From NCBI GenBank assembly GCA_050633585.1, contig JBOEGT010000030.1, forward strand, positions 1 to 64,000: 64,000 nucleotides of DNA, given 5' to 3'. The DNA comes from CALKZN01 sp050633585 (GTDB taxonomy: Bacteria; Pseudomonadota; Gammaproteobacteria; Arenicellales; Arenicellaceae). The first letter of the stretch is position 1; the number at the start of each line of letters is the position of its first letter. Shown piece by piece: positions 1 through 10,336 of the stretch. A model generated the notes under the pieces. It did not search any database and was not told where the DNA came from. It saw only the letters and a list, made by a program, of their open reading frames with translations. A program made the position numbers and the translations under genes.

Positions 1-3000
1 TGCTATCGATCGCTCAAGCGGGTCAGGTAGGCAGTAGCACGGGTTTGTTTTCTGTGGATGGCGATGGGCAAGCCACGTACTCGATGACCGTTGATGTGCC
101 GCCAGGCATTTTGGGAGTACAACCGAAAGTCGAAATTGCTTATTCTAGTGGTCAAGGAAATGGCCTCTTAGGCATTGGTGGAAGCCTTGGTGGCTTTTCT
201 TCAATCGTAAGATGTGGATCAACGGTTGCGCAAGACCAAATCGCCCGACCTGTCATGTTGGATGATAAAGACTATTTTTGTTTAAACAATCAACGTCTAG
301 TGCAATCCAAGGGCTCAACCTACGGTGCCAATGGTGCGGAATATCATACGCAACTGGAATCATTTCAATTAGTCACTTCTTATGGCTCAGTGTCATACCC
401 AACGGGAGGCAGTTCGCCTGATAGATTTGTTGTGCTAGGTAAAGGCGGCAGTAAGCTTGTATTTGGCAATGATGCGAGTTCTCGAACGATTGACTCTCAA
501 ACAGGCGTGCCAACTAGCTGGAATATCAGCTACTTAGAAGACAAACATGGCAACCGCATTGACTACAGCTATCAAGACCTCACCACGACGAACTCAGCAG
601 GCGTTAAAAGTATAGAGGTATTGCCAAGCACCATTCGCTATGGCCGCAACGATGCAATGAACGTTGCTGGTGAATTATTTATTGACTTGGTTTACGAAGA
701 CCGTCCAGACACGTCAACATCAGCCTATCGCCGTGGACATAAAATTGTCTCAACAAAACGCTTGAGTAATATTCAAACGCGTGTGGGTAGCGATGTCGTT
801 AAAGACTATCGCATTAGCTATGAACAATCGCCTGTCAATGGCGCGTCACGCATTAAACAACTCATAGAATGTGCAGGGAACGGCAACTGTCTATTGCCAG
901 TGACGTTTAATTGGCATGATGCGGATGGTAGTTGGACCTCTGCGACGCAAACGACTCCCGAAGCCTTGCTAACAGCCGACGGTCTTTCACGTGGAGAAAT
1001 GCTGGATCTGAACAATGATGGTTGGATTGATCAAGTCGTGTCGTATAAAAAATCCGATGGTAGCATCGAAAACACCACATACCTGCGCAATGCGTCTGGT
1101 TGGCAAGCAGACAGTGCCTATCAACTACCCGATGTATTGTTAGATTACGAAACACATGATGAGGGCACGCCCGTCGGACAGTTCGTCGACATCAATGGTG
1201 ATGCGAAGGCCGATTTCATTGTTGCCTATGAGGCCGACGGGCAAACGAATAACGCTATTTATCTCAATACGGGCTCCGGTTGGCAAGCAACTGGTTCACT
1301 ACCGAGCATTTTGTTTTCAGTGGATGCAGTGCAGGGCACGCAAACGCGTGCCAGCTTAATTGATATGAACTTTGATGCCTTGCCAGATGTGGTGCAAACG
1401 GTTCAATTAAGTGATGGCACAACGCTAACAAACACATGGATCAATACGCTGGATATTGATAGTCAAACACAAACATGGGAGTTGAATGCAAATTACGCCT
1501 TACCCGTCCCTTTAATTAGCTATGTATCTAATCCTAAAGGGATAGTGCAAGGCCAATTAGATGATATCAACAGCGATGGCTACATCGATATTATTCAATC
1601 ATATACGGCGGAAAATGGCGTCAGTACGAATAAAGTTTTATTAGGTTCTGGCACAAATTCAGGCTTAACATGGACGGAAGCGCCAGAATGGGCTTTGCCC
1701 GTTGTTGTGACGGATTTGTCTGTGTCACAAACAGGCCAAAATAAAGCCCTATTAGTGGATGTGAATGCCGATGGTCTCACCGATGTGATGCAATCTCATC
1801 AGTTTGCCAACGGCAGCAAAGCCAACAAAACTTGGTTAAATACAGGGCTTGGCTGGGTTCTTGATAATGACTATAAGCTGCCTACGCAACTCGTTCGTTA
1901 TGTCACCAACACGGCAGGCGGAGATGATTATGCTGAACGTCTAGCGAGCCTTTCTGATTTGAATAGTGATGGAAAACTCGATGTACTCACATCATACTTA
2001 GACAGCTCTGGACAACGAGTGCAAAAAGCATGGTTGAAAACGGATTCCGGTTGGACCGTTGATAACAACTATTTTCCACCGTTGCCAGTTGCGCAATTGC
2101 AAAATGATGGAAATAGCCGTGCCCATGCTATTTTTATCGATATCAACAATGACGGCTCTCTAGATCAAGTGTTGAGTCTTGAAGGCGATTCACAACAAGC
2201 CTTTTTGTCCGGTGTCGCTGGTGATGCGGATGGCCTTGCTATGCCAACAACAGTCACTGAAATCTATGATGGCTTTAATAATCGTCACCAAATTAACTAC
2301 AGCCTTGGCTTGCACGATGGTATGTACACGCCTGATGCCGATGGAGTCTATCCCAATGTCGATATTTCAGGGCCAATGCTTCTGGTCACGGCCATTGATT
2401 TCACCGATGATGCTGGCGGTTCAGCGCGCTCGACAACCCAATATTTTGGTAAAAAAGCGAATGTCATTGGTAGAGGAAGTCTTGGGTATCGCAGCAAATA
2501 CGCAGTGGATGAGCGTACCTTTGCCAGCGTGACGAGTGAGTTTTATCAAGACTTTCCACTCATTGGTTTGCCAAAACTGGTTGAAAAACGCACTGAAACA
2601 GGCGTGCTGTTGTCAAGAACGGAAAGCGGCTACACCACCTTGAATTTGTTTGGAGGTTTAACCTTTATTCAGCAACCAACGCTGAAAACCACCCAAGCCT
2701 TTGAGTTGGATGGCAGCTTGGTACGAACGACCAAAGAATCAAGCACATTTGATCAATTTGCGAACCCAGTGACGAGTCAAGTTGTCATAGAAGATGCTAA
2801 CGGCGCGCAATATATCAAAAACATTGAAAACCAATACATTAACGATGTGGCTAATTGGCGCATTGGTTTAGCCACGGGCTCGAAAGAAACCTCTACCGCG
2901 CCGAATACGCCGGCTATCTCTACAGAAACTCGCTTAAGCTATTCGGGATATAATGTTACCGAAAAAGTGTCAGAACCGGGCCATCAACATGCCATCACGG

Positions 3001-6000
3001 AAACCTCTCAATACAATGGTTTTGGACATGTTGTTCAATCGACTGTGTCAGCCAGTGATGTGCCAGATAAGACAACTTCTAGCACTTATACCAGTGATGG
3101 ACGTTTTGCAGCGACTGTCACCAATGCCTTAGGACATACAGGTTCCTCAGAGTTTCATCCGCATTTCGGCCAAGTCACGCGCGCTGAAGATGCCCTTGGT
3201 CGGGTGGTTCTTAAGCTCTATGATGAGCATGGCCGTCAAGTCAAAGAAACCAAGCTTCGCTTAGCCAGCGATGCTATCACGCATAATGACACTAGCAATG
3301 TCTCTGTGTTTCATTTATGCACGCCCGTGCCGGGGTCAGTCATTGATGCAAATGGCACAGACATCACGCCAGCGGCAAACCCCAGTTGCCCGAGTAATGC
3401 GGTCTACTACCTCGGTGCCGTCGATAACGATAACGAAGCGCCTGAAACGAGCTACTATGATGCGCGCCAAAAGGTGGTGCGCAAGCAAACACAAGGCTTT
3501 GATGGAACCTCAGTTTACATCGACACCGAATATGACAGTTACGGCAGAAAGTCACGTGTTTCCTTGCCGTATTACAAAGGTGACACGCCACGTTGGGGCA
3601 CCTATGAATATGATGTGCTTGATCGTGTGGTCAAAGTCACCAAACCAGATGGCACATTCAATACTAAAAGCTATTCTGGCTTAACCTCTGTCACCACCAA
3701 TGCTATTGGCCAAAAGTCTACTACGATTGTGGATGTGCGAGGAAAGCCCGTCGAAGTGATTGATAATATGGGCAATAGCCTTCGCTATACCTATAACGCG
3801 GTTGGAGAGCTTCTTACAACAACAGACTCGCACAACAACGTTATCACGATTGAATATGATGATTTAGGCCGAAAAATTAGTCAAGACGACCCGGATTTAG
3901 GCGTGTGGGAATACCAATATGACGCCTATGGTCAACTCGTTTGGCAAAAAGACGCCAAAGGTCAAATTACCACCTCAGAGTTTGATGTGGCGGGCCGCAT
4001 TATCAAACGTGTTGATGGCGAAGCGGCGGGTTCACCTGAAACCCTCTGGGAATATGACACGGCTGAAAACGGGCTAGGTAAATTAACCAAAGTCTCGAAT
4101 TCCGATGGCTATGTGCGTGAGCATAGATATGATCTCTATGGTAGGCCCATTGAAAGCATTGTCACGTATGATGGTGAAACGCACTCAACAGAAACAGGCT
4201 ATTTAAATCTGAGAGAAGACAAGGTTGATTATATGCGCTATCCATCGGGCTTGATGGTGCGCAAAACCTACAATGAGTACGGTTTCCCATTGGAAATTCG
4301 CAGCAATGGCTTAGTCGAGTATGAGCAATACACGGCCAAACTGACGGAAGCGGAGAGCTTCCGAGATCAAGCGATTGTGTATCAAAATGAAACCGAGGCA
4401 GAGAGGCTTGCGCTCTATAATGAAGCCAGAGCCGAAGAGCGCTTAGGTAATCAAGATCAAGAACAAGGGCAGAGGTTTGCTGAAAAAGCACAGTCCTATA
4501 TTGGTAAATATAATAGCAGTATTAGCACCTATCAGGCGGCTCAATCTCGTCTGAACCAAAAAGTGAAAGAAATTCAAAGCGTTCAAAGGCAACTTTTAGC
4601 CGAAGATAAAGCTATTCGAATTTACCTAAAAGATGATTACCCTGGTTTGTTTATAAAGATGGTAATTAACCCTGTGACAGGAAAGTCTGAGCCTGCACGA
4701 AAGGCAAATAGGGCTTCAAGAGGGGATATAAAAGCGGCTAATAAACATGTTGATAAAGCATTGGCTTTAAGAGATAAATTAGATGCGCTTGAAGTGGAAA
4801 TGAATGCCCTTGCCGATGCAGCAAGGCGGCGTTATGACAACGTCAAGTTTTATGAAGGGTTGATTACTGACAACAATAACCAAGCACAAGGTTGGTTTAA
4901 TCAAGCGAATGCGCATTATCGCATTGCGAACCAAAAAGGGCGTCAAATCACAGCCATTGACGATGAAATTGCACGTCTGTCTGATTCCGCAAAACTAGCG
5001 GCAGACACCGCAGAAACGCTACTAGATCAATACGAAGATAGCAGCTTGGCACATTGGGAGGCCTTGTCTGCCGATGCAGAAGGTAAAGTGCTACGCTTTA
5101 AGCAAGGCAAGCATGTCACAACCAGCGTGAGCTATGATGCGAGTAATGGCCGTTTGAATTCGGTTATTGCCAATAGCGATGCCAGTGTCCAAGAACAAAA
5201 CAGTGCGGCTAACTATTCCGGCAGTGTTGATAATCTCAATGACTGGTTGTCGTCCTTAGAACTATTGCAAAGCCAATACCAAGCGGATGAACAATCCGCG
5301 CAGGCGGAGAAAAACTTTGCCGTTGAGCAACGCACCTTAACTATTACTAACGCAACCTTTCATCGAGAGAACAATGATGTGGCCATGGCATTGTTAGATG
5401 ATGCGGAGAAGCATCGCCTAGATGTTGAAATAGCCAATCAAGACGCTGTAATCAGCCTAAATCAACAGCTTCAAGCATTGACTAGTAGTGCTAAAGCCCG
5501 TGGCGAAGATCTTCTTGCCGCACATAATACTGACACAGAATATAAAGCCTCATTGTTGAATGTGAGCTTTTATCAAGCCAAAGCCGATTACCACAATGCG
5601 ATCGAAGCGCTTTACCGCAGTGTCTCTGATTCTCAAGTCGCCGCCTCAGTACAATACCGACAACTTGCCTTGGAAACGCCTGACGGCATAGACACACTCA
5701 GTGATTTATCGCAGTCGCGTTTGGTCATTGCGGGCTATAACGCCAGTCGACAAGTGGCTCAAGAAAACAGCATTCAGCAAGGTTTTGGTGCGCTCTCGAA
5801 TGCCTTAGGCAATCAATATACCGATAGAGATTCCGGCACAGCCTTGAGTAAAATGGTGGGTGATGTCTATCAAGGTCGTGGTGACGTTTATTTGTCTCAA
5901 CGCGCCATACTCGAAAATGTGTTCAGGTCTGCGCAAGGTGTGAACAGCATTGTTTCGCAAATACATGACTTAAAAGGTCAGTCAGAACTTGCCACACGCT

Positions 6001-8525
6001 ATGCGCAAAATAGCACTCTTGGTAATACAACTCTGGCGAGCTATCAACGCCTAGGTGAGCTCTATCAAAATCGTGCTGACAACGCGGTGAGTGACGCGGC
6101 CAGTGAGGCGTTGGAGAATCAACACCTAGACGCTCAAAATCAAGCCAGTTTTTCACAACTCGCCGTGCGTTATAGTGTGGAAAGTGAGCTCTATGCTGAC
6201 ATGGCAGAACCCGTCTTTTGGCAAAACTTTTTTAATGAGCTTGGTGATAGTCAAATCGAAAGCAGCAATGTGTATTTAGCACAAGCAGACCATCACAATG
6301 CCATTGCCTTAAGCAATCAAGAATTGATGGAAGATGCGCGCAATGAGCTTGACCATGCCGTGATTGGCTTTGATGGCTTGGTGCTCAATGACACCTATGC
6401 TTGGGATGCGATTGGTAATCTCACCGAGCGTCGACACGGTGCGGTCGATTTAACCCAAAGCTTTGAATATGATGCCTTGAACCGCTTAGTGAGCACGCAG
6501 CTTTCTGGCAAAGCGTCTGAATACTATGCTATCACTGGTCAAACAGAGCAAACGTTTGAATACGACGCTGTTGGCAACATGACCTATAAGTCTGATGCAG
6601 GCACATTTGAATATGGCGCCAATGGCGCAGGGCCACATGCGGTGACGCGGGTTTATGGGCCTTATAACGAATCGAATTACACCTACGACGCCAATGGGAA
6701 TCAAATTTCTGGCGATAGGCGAACTTTAGAGTATTCAAGCTTCAATAAGCCGGTAGATATTCAAAAAGACGGCAACCGCAGCCAATTTGTCTATGGCCCA
6801 GAACGTCAGATGATCAAAGAGGTCACAACCGATGCGGCATCACAGAGTGTCAAAACGGTCTATCACTTAGGCGGTAGCTATGAAAAAACCATTGAAGGGC
6901 CTGATATCACTCATCGCTATCACATCAGCACGGCCAATGGGGCAACCATTGCGGTCTTGATTGACAAAGAAGATGATTTTCCAAGAACTAATTATCTGCA
7001 TCGTGACCACTTAGATTCCATTGTCGCTATCACCGATGAGCGTGGTTTTGTGTTGGAGCGTTTTCACTACGATGCGTTCGGTCAACGTCGAACGGCGGTA
7101 GGCGTTGATGCCGGCTTCCTAACCAATGTGATTAACCTGGATATATCTGATCGAGGTTTCACGGGGCACAAAATGCTACCGATGCTCAAGCTGATTCATA
7201 TGAAGGGCAGAGTATTTGACCCGATTATTGGGCGTTTTTTGAGTGCGGATCCACATATTCAATTTGCGGGACACACACAAAACTATAATCGTTATAGCTA
7301 TGTCATGAATAATCCCTTGGCGTTTAATGATCCGAGTGGATACTTTCTAAGTCATCCGTATAAAAAGTTGAAAAAACTGCTGAATAAGAGTTACTTATTA
7401 AGAAATCTCAATGAGCGTATTGTTAAGAACTACGAAAAGAGGAAGGCTTTTTATAATAAGTATAAGCAGGAAGTGAAGCTAGTTGTTGCGATTGTGGTAG
7501 CTGCGTTAATTGTTTATTTTTCCGCAGGAACGGCGACAGGTATAGCGACATCAATTGTAGGGAGTGCGACAGCAGCGACTGCTGCAGGAGCTCTGGCTGT
7601 CAAAGTAATAGCTGGAGCTATCGTGGGAGCTTTGGCTGGAGCGGCTTCTGGGTTTATTGTTACGGGTAGTTTTAAAGGAGCACTTCAAGGAGCAGTTTTT
7701 GGAGCAGTAACAGGAGGTTTTGCCGCTTACGTAAATAGTGCTTCATTTGCGGCTAATCTTAATAGCTTGTCAAATACAGTAGGCGTATCTGCTCAAACAC
7801 TCCAGAAAACTATTTTGACCTTTGGGCATGCACATATTGGTGGTGTGCAAGCAAAATTAAATGGTGGTAGTTTTTCTAAAGGTTTTCTGCGTGGAGGTAT
7901 ATCAAAGTTAGGAGCTATCGGTACGGGGGTTATTGAGGTAGGTGGTGACTTTGCGACTCATGTGGCTAGAGGGTTAGCGACTGGTGTAGTAAGTGGTGCG
8001 GTTGCTGATATGGCGGGTGGAAGTTTTTCTCAAGGATTTTTCTTGGGAGGATTGGCTTATGCGGTGAATCAGATGCAAAGTAGTTTAAAATCTGGTAGAA
8101 ATGTTGGTAACTTACAAGTTACTAGTCTTAAAAACAGCATTATCTATGAAGATATTGAATTAGGTGGAAGAGTAGTGCTTGAAAACGATGTTCATGCAAA
8201 TGGCATCCCAATAGTTTCAGAAGATAGGATTTTTGATGCACTTGATATTAGCAGGCAAGAAGGCTATGTCACTGTTAGAGTACTTTCAGGCTATAGGCCT
8301 CCTAATCACCCAACAAGTCCAAGCATTAATCACGAAAGGTTTAATGCTATAGATATTAGCATTGAAGGTTATACCAGTACACAAACAGCTAGGGCAATGT
8401 ATGCAAGTGGGCATTTTCATAGAGTTTCAGGTTATCCAAATTCCAATTTGCAAAGCGCTCATGGAGATGATAGAACGTTTAGAAGAGGGGGGTGTTATAT
8501 TTTTTGGTCAGGTCCTAAATGTTAA
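1..8525 (+). CDS. RHS/YD-repeat polymorphic toxin with M15-peptidase-like C-terminal tip (5' partial)
   Basis: The reading frame is open from nucleotide 3, so the true start lies outside the window; the TTG at 45 is internal. Order of parts: an SpvB-like N-terminal region (to about nt 900); seven FG-GAP/VCBS calcium-loop repeats of type DxNxDGxxD (near 1006, 1186, 1360, 1560, 1756, 1956 and 2139); a Tc-toxin-like middle region (about 2240-2660); YD repeats (about 2930-4300); a roughly 680-residue helical, Glu/Gln/Ala-rich insertion (about 4320-6360) with one YD-like strand in its middle; more YD repeats; and the RHS core ending in NPLAFNDPSGY near 7340. The variable tip has a Gly/Ala-rich membrane-like stretch (7480-8080). 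It then has SGYRPP, H-x6-D (NHERFNAID) and a late HGDDR followed by W, the layout of YcbK/DUF882-type M15 zinc peptidases. The peptidoglycan target is inferred. The overlapping downstream gene is the likely immunity gene. Confidence 0.9.
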   Translation, partial: LSIAQAGQVGSSTGLFSVDGDGQATYSMTVDVPPGILGVQPKVEIAYSSGQGNGLLGIGGSLGGFSSIVRCGSTVAQDQIARPVMLDDKDYFCLNNQRLVQSKGSTYGANGAEYHTQLESFQLVTSYGSVSYPTGGSSPDRFVVLGKGGSKLVFGNDASSRTIDSQTGVPTSWNISYLEDKHGNRIDYSYQDLTTTNSAGVKSIEVLPSTIRYGRNDAMNVAGELFIDLVYEDRPDTSTSAYRRGHKIVSTKRLSNIQTRVGSDVVKDYRISYEQSPVNGASRIKQLIECAGNGNCLLPVTFNWHDADGSWTSATQTTPEALLTADGLSRGEMLDLNNDGWIDQVVSYKKSDGSIENTTYLRNASGWQADSAYQLPDVLLDYETHDEGTPVGQFVDINGDAKADFIVAYEADGQTNNAIYLNTGSGWQATGSLPSILFSVDAVQGTQTRASLIDMNFDALPDVVQTVQLSDGTTLTNTWINTLDIDSQTQTWELNANYALPVPLISYVSNPKGIVQGQLDDINSDGYIDIIQSYTAENGVSTNKVLLGSGTNSGLTWTEAPEWALPVVVTDLSVSQTGQNKALLVDVNADGLTDVMQSHQFANGSKANKTWLNTGLGWVLDNDYKLPTQLVRYVTNTAGGDDYAERLASLSDLNSDGKLDVLTSYLDSSGQRVQKAWLKTDSGWTVDNNYFPPLPVAQLQNDGNSRAHAIFIDINNDGSLDQVLSLEGDSQQAFLSGVAGDADGLAMPTTVTEIYDGFNNRHQINYSLGLHDGMYTPDADGVYPNVDISGPMLLVTAIDFTDDAGGSARSTTQYFGKKANVIGRGSLGYRSKYAVDERTFASVTSEFYQDFPLIGLPKLVEKRTETGVLLSRTESGYTTLNLFGGLTFIQQPTLKTTQAFELDGSLVRTTKESSTFDQFANPVTSQVVIEDANGAQYIKNIENQYINDVANWRIGLATGSKETSTAPNTPAISTETRLSYSGYNVTEKVSEPGHQHAITETSQYNGFGHVVQSTVSASDVPDKTTSSTYTSDGRFAATVTNALGHTGSSEFHPHFGQVTRAEDALGRVVLKLYDEHGRQVKETKLRLASDAITHNDTSNVSVFHLCTPVPGSVIDANGTDITPAANPSCPSNAVYYLGAVDNDNEAPETSYYDARQKVVRKQTQGFDGTSVYIDTEYDSYGRKSRVSLPYYKGDTPRWGTYEYDVLDRVVKVTKPDGTFNTKSYSGLTSVTTNAIGQKSTTIVDVRGKPVEVIDNMGNSLRYTYNAVGELLTTTDSHNNVITIEYDDLGRKISQDDPDLGVWEYQYDAYGQLVWQKDAKGQITTSEFDVAGRIIKRVDGEAAGSPETLWEYDTAENGLGKLTKVSNSDGYVREHRYDLYGRPIESIVTYDGETHSTETGYLNLREDKVDYMRYPSGLMVRKTYNEYGFPLEIRSNGLVEYEQYTAKLTEAESFRDQAIVYQNETEAERLALYNEARAEERLGNQDQEQGQRFAEKAQSYIGKYNSSISTYQAAQSRLNQKVKEIQSVQRQLLAEDKAIRIYLKDDYPGLFIKMVINPVTGKSEPARKANRASRGDIKAANKHVDKALALRDKLDALEVEMNALADAARRRYDNVKFYEGLITDNNNQAQGWFNQANAHYRIANQKGRQITAIDDEIARLSDSAKLAADTAETLLDQYEDSSLAHWEALSADAEGKVLRFKQGKHVTTSVSYDASNGRLNSVIANSDASVQEQNSAANYSGSVDNLNDWLSSLELLQSQYQADEQSAQAEKNFAVEQRTLTITNATFHRENNDVAMALLDDAEKHRLDVEIANQDAVISLNQQLQALTSSAKARGEDLLAAHNTDTEYKASLLNVSFYQAKADYHNAIEALYRSVSDSQVAASVQYRQLALETPDGIDTLSDLSQSRLVIAGYNASRQVAQENSIQQGFGALSNALGNQYTDRDSGTALSKMVGDVYQGRGDVYLSQRAILENVFRSAQGVNSIVSQIHDLKGQSELATRYAQNSTLGNTTLASYQRLGELYQNRADNAVSDAASEALENQHLDAQNQASFSQLAVRYSVESELYADMAEPVFWQNFFNELGDSQIESSNVYLAQADHHNAIALSNQELMEDARNELDHAVIGFDGLVLNDTYAWDAIGNLTERRHGAVDLTQSFEYDALNRLVSTQLSGKASEYYAITGQTEQTFEYDAVGNMTYKSDAGTFEYGANGAGPHAVTRVYGPYNESNYTYDANGNQISGDRRTLEYSSFNKPVDIQKDGNRSQFVYGPERQMIKEVTTDAASQSVKTVYHLGGSYEKTIEGPDITHRYHISTANGATIAVLIDKEDDFPRTNYLHRDHLDSIVAITDERGFVLERFHYDAFGQRRTAVGVDAGFLTNVINLDISDRGFTGHKMLPMLKLIHMKGRVFDPIIGRFLSADPHIQFAGHTQNYNRYSYVMNNPLAFNDPSGYFLSHPYKKLKKLLNKSYLLRNLNERIVKNYEKRKAFYNKYKQEVKLVVAIVVAALIVYFSAGTATGIATSIVGSATAATAAGALAVKVIAGAIVGALAGAASGFIVTGSFKGALQGAVFGAVTGGFAAYVNSASFAANLNSLSNTVGVSAQTLQKTILTFGHAHIGGVQAKLNGGSFSKGFLRGGISKLGAIGTGVIEVGGDFATHVARGLATGVVSGAVADMAGGSFSQGFFLGGLAYAVNQMQSSLKSGRNVGNLQVTSLKNSIIYEDIELGGRVVLENDVHANGIPIVSEDRIFDALDISRQEGYVTVRVLSGYRPPNHPTSPSINHERFNAIDISIEGYTSTQTARAMYASGHFHRVSGYPNSNLQSAHGDDRTFRRGGCYIFWSGPKC

Positions 8526-8998
8526 ATTTTTTATTTAAAGCATTGTTTTTGGTGATTTTTTTATTTAATGCTTATGCTGTTCAAGGTAAAGAAAAAATTG
8601 ATAGTAAATTATTAGGTAAAAATATCTTTTCTTTATTTAAAGATTTCCAATTTCAAATCATTGATGAATATGATGAATATGATGATTTAAAAAATGGAGA
8701 ACAATATTGGATTGGGGTTAATAAAAATAGTGAATTTTTAATTTTAAAAACATCATATAAAAAAATAGTTAGTTTAATTATTACTAATCCTGATTTTGAA
8801 TCTAATAAAAAGCTAACTATTGGAGATAGTTTTGAGAAATTTATTTCTAGATATCCTAAAGCAATGCTTATATCCTCAAAACTAAGTTCAAATAAACCTT
8901 ATGAGAAATATTATGTTTTAAGTGAAGATGTTTTTGTGATTTTTGATAAAAATCGTTTAATTTGGTCTTTTGAAAAACACTTAAATAAGAATAACTAG
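8519..8998 (+). CDS. Putative periplasmic immunity protein for the RHS tip
   Basis: A 159-aa protein whose ATG overlaps the last codons of the RHS gene by 7 bp, implying translational coupling. The first ~23 residues form a signal peptide (hydrophobic LFLVIFLFNAYAVQG), so the mature protein should be periplasmic. The rest is Lys/Ile/Phe-rich with no domain I recognise. The gene is visibly more AT-rich than the RHS body, as is usual for exchanged toxin-tip/immunity cassettes. Position, size, overlap and export fit an immunity protein against a cell-wall-targeting effector. That function is inferred, not shown by homology. Confidence 0.7.
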   Translation: MLNFLFKALFLVIFLFNAYAVQGKEKIDSKLLGKNIFSLFKDFQFQIIDEYDEYDDLKNGEQYWIGVNKNSEFLILKTSYKKIVSLIITNPDFESNKKLTIGDSFEKFISRYPKAMLISSKLSSNKPYEKYYVLSEDVFVIFDKNRLIWSFEKHLNKNN

Positions 8999-9067
8999 AA
9001 TAATTGGGGTCAGAGTAAAATTAATTAGCGATTGATAAAAGGATATAACCTTAAGGATGAGGTATTT

Positions 9068-9163
9068 ATGGCAAGATTGGTTCGCGTCTGTCCAAATGGA
9101 GTGGCGCAGCATGTGATTCAAAGAGGGAGTAACCGGCAAGTTTGCTTTGGTGGTGATCAGTAA
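9068..9163 (+). pseudogene. Truncated N-terminus of a RAYT/IS200-like transposase
   Basis: A 31-codon frame starts MARLVRVCPNG, contains HVIQRGSNRQ, and stops at TAA. This matches the beginning of Y1 (HUH) REP-associated transposases, but the catalytic HUH and Tyr regions are missing. It is preceded at about 9006 by GGGGTCAGAGT, a leader I associate with this transposase family. The rest of the 8999-9364 gap (about 200 bp after the remnant) has no recognisable gene, only a GC-richer stretch near 9302-9325 with weak GCGG/CCGC complementarity. Confidence 0.65.
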
Positions 9164-9364
9164 AAATAACTAGGGCACCCATCGTAGAGCAGCTTCAGTA
9201 GGCGTTTTAAATCAGGGATTTAGTCTTCGTTTTTTGTCTGAAATATTGTGTTTTAGCCGCTATTTGCAAATATGCTGTTGATCAATTTTGATTGACTACA
9301 TTGCGGGCGATCGGACGAACCGCGTGGTTACGGTATTTTTCTGCTGTGCTGTTGAGTGAATCAG

Positions 9365-10336
9365 CTAGCCAAAGAGAGCTTTGTAATTCTTTGCTTTCGG
9401 GGTACGTTGATAGCCTTTCTCTTTATATGTCTGTTTCGCAATTTGATCTGAGCCTACCCAGTAACTAAATTGTTGTTCAAAGTCAGTGGTGAGGGTTTTC
9501 CACATATCACTATTCATGTCGAGGTGTTCTAGTATTGGTGGTGTCGAGTGAGATATCGCTCCACGTTTGTCCTCCCTGAGTATCCTGCCTGTCCAGTCTA
9601 AGAGTTCTAAATAGTCGTTGAGCAGAAACGGTAAGCCAATAACTTCACTGTGTGAGCCTGTAAATTGTTCTATGGAGTCAGGAAGGTTTAACGAGGCTTT
9701 CTTGGTCATGATTCTCGCTTTTGCGCAGGTATGTTCTGAGGTTTCAGGTGTTGGTGTCATGGCGGCGCGAATGGGGTTGAGGTCAACATAGGCCATGCAG
9801 GAAAGTAAGGCTTTTTCATCTAATAAGGCATGGCTTTTAAAGCGTCCCTCCCAGAATCTTCCAGTGCAGTTATCTTCTTTGTTTGCTCTTCTTGCAATGC
9901 ATTCATTGATAATGCGCATGTACCAAGAAATATCACATAAACGGCCACGCCATAAGGCGATGTCTTTATCTAGCAAGCTTGTTTCGGTTTTATTGAGCGT
10001 AATGCCAGCTATAAAACGCTTGGATAGAAAGTTTCCTGAGAAAAGCGTATGCCATCGTTCGATGACATCTTTGTCAGTCCATGTTTGAGCGATGTCAGTT
10101 CTGATGTTTAGCACCACATGGTAATGGTTTGACATAATGGCATAGGCACAAAGGCGAATGGCAAAAATACTAGAAGCTTCGTGTAGTTTATTTTCTAGCC
10201 ATTCACGTCGGTGTTCATAGTCGTTGCCAGAGTAGTGGTCAGTGCCACAAAGAAAAGCGCGCCTGACACACCGAGACATGTAGTGATAAAAGGGAGTGTC
10301 GTCAACAGACACGATAGTTTTTCTAGCTTGAGTCAT
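9365..10336 (-). CDS. REP-associated tyrosine transposase (Y1_Tnp / IS200-like family)
   Basis: A 323-aa single-strand DNA transposase of the HUH class. The motif NHYHVVLN near residues 70-77 gives the HUH metal site. The conserved RFWEGRFKSHALLDE and AYVDLNPIRA segments are typical of the RAYT/Y1_Tnp family. These proteins act on REP-like hairpins rather than moving as classical insertion sequences, and no flanking inverted repeats are evident. The gene separates the RHS toxin from the polysaccharide locus. It runs opposite to both neighbours and is probably monocistronic. A fragment of a different relative lies next to it at 9068-9163. Confidence 0.85.
   Translation of the reverse strand: MTQARKTIVSVDDTPFYHYMSRCVRRAFLCGTDHYSGNDYEHRREWLENKLHEASSIFAIRLCAYAIMSNHYHVVLNIRTDIAQTWTDKDVIERWHTLFSGNFLSKRFIAGITLNKTETSLLDKDIALWRGRLCDISWYMRIINECIARRANKEDNCTGRFWEGRFKSHALLDEKALLSCMAYVDLNPIRAAMTPTPETSEHTCAKARIMTKKASLNLPDSIEQFTGSHSEVIGLPFLLNDYLELLDWTGRILREDKRGAISHSTPPILEHLDMNSDMWKTLTTDFEQQFSYWVGSDQIAKQTYKEKGYQRTPKAKNYKALFG

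Noticed and set aside
45..47. TTG as the start of the giant RHS gene
   Set aside because: The frame is open upstream to the window edge, and the preceding residues continue the conserved SpvB-like N-terminus.
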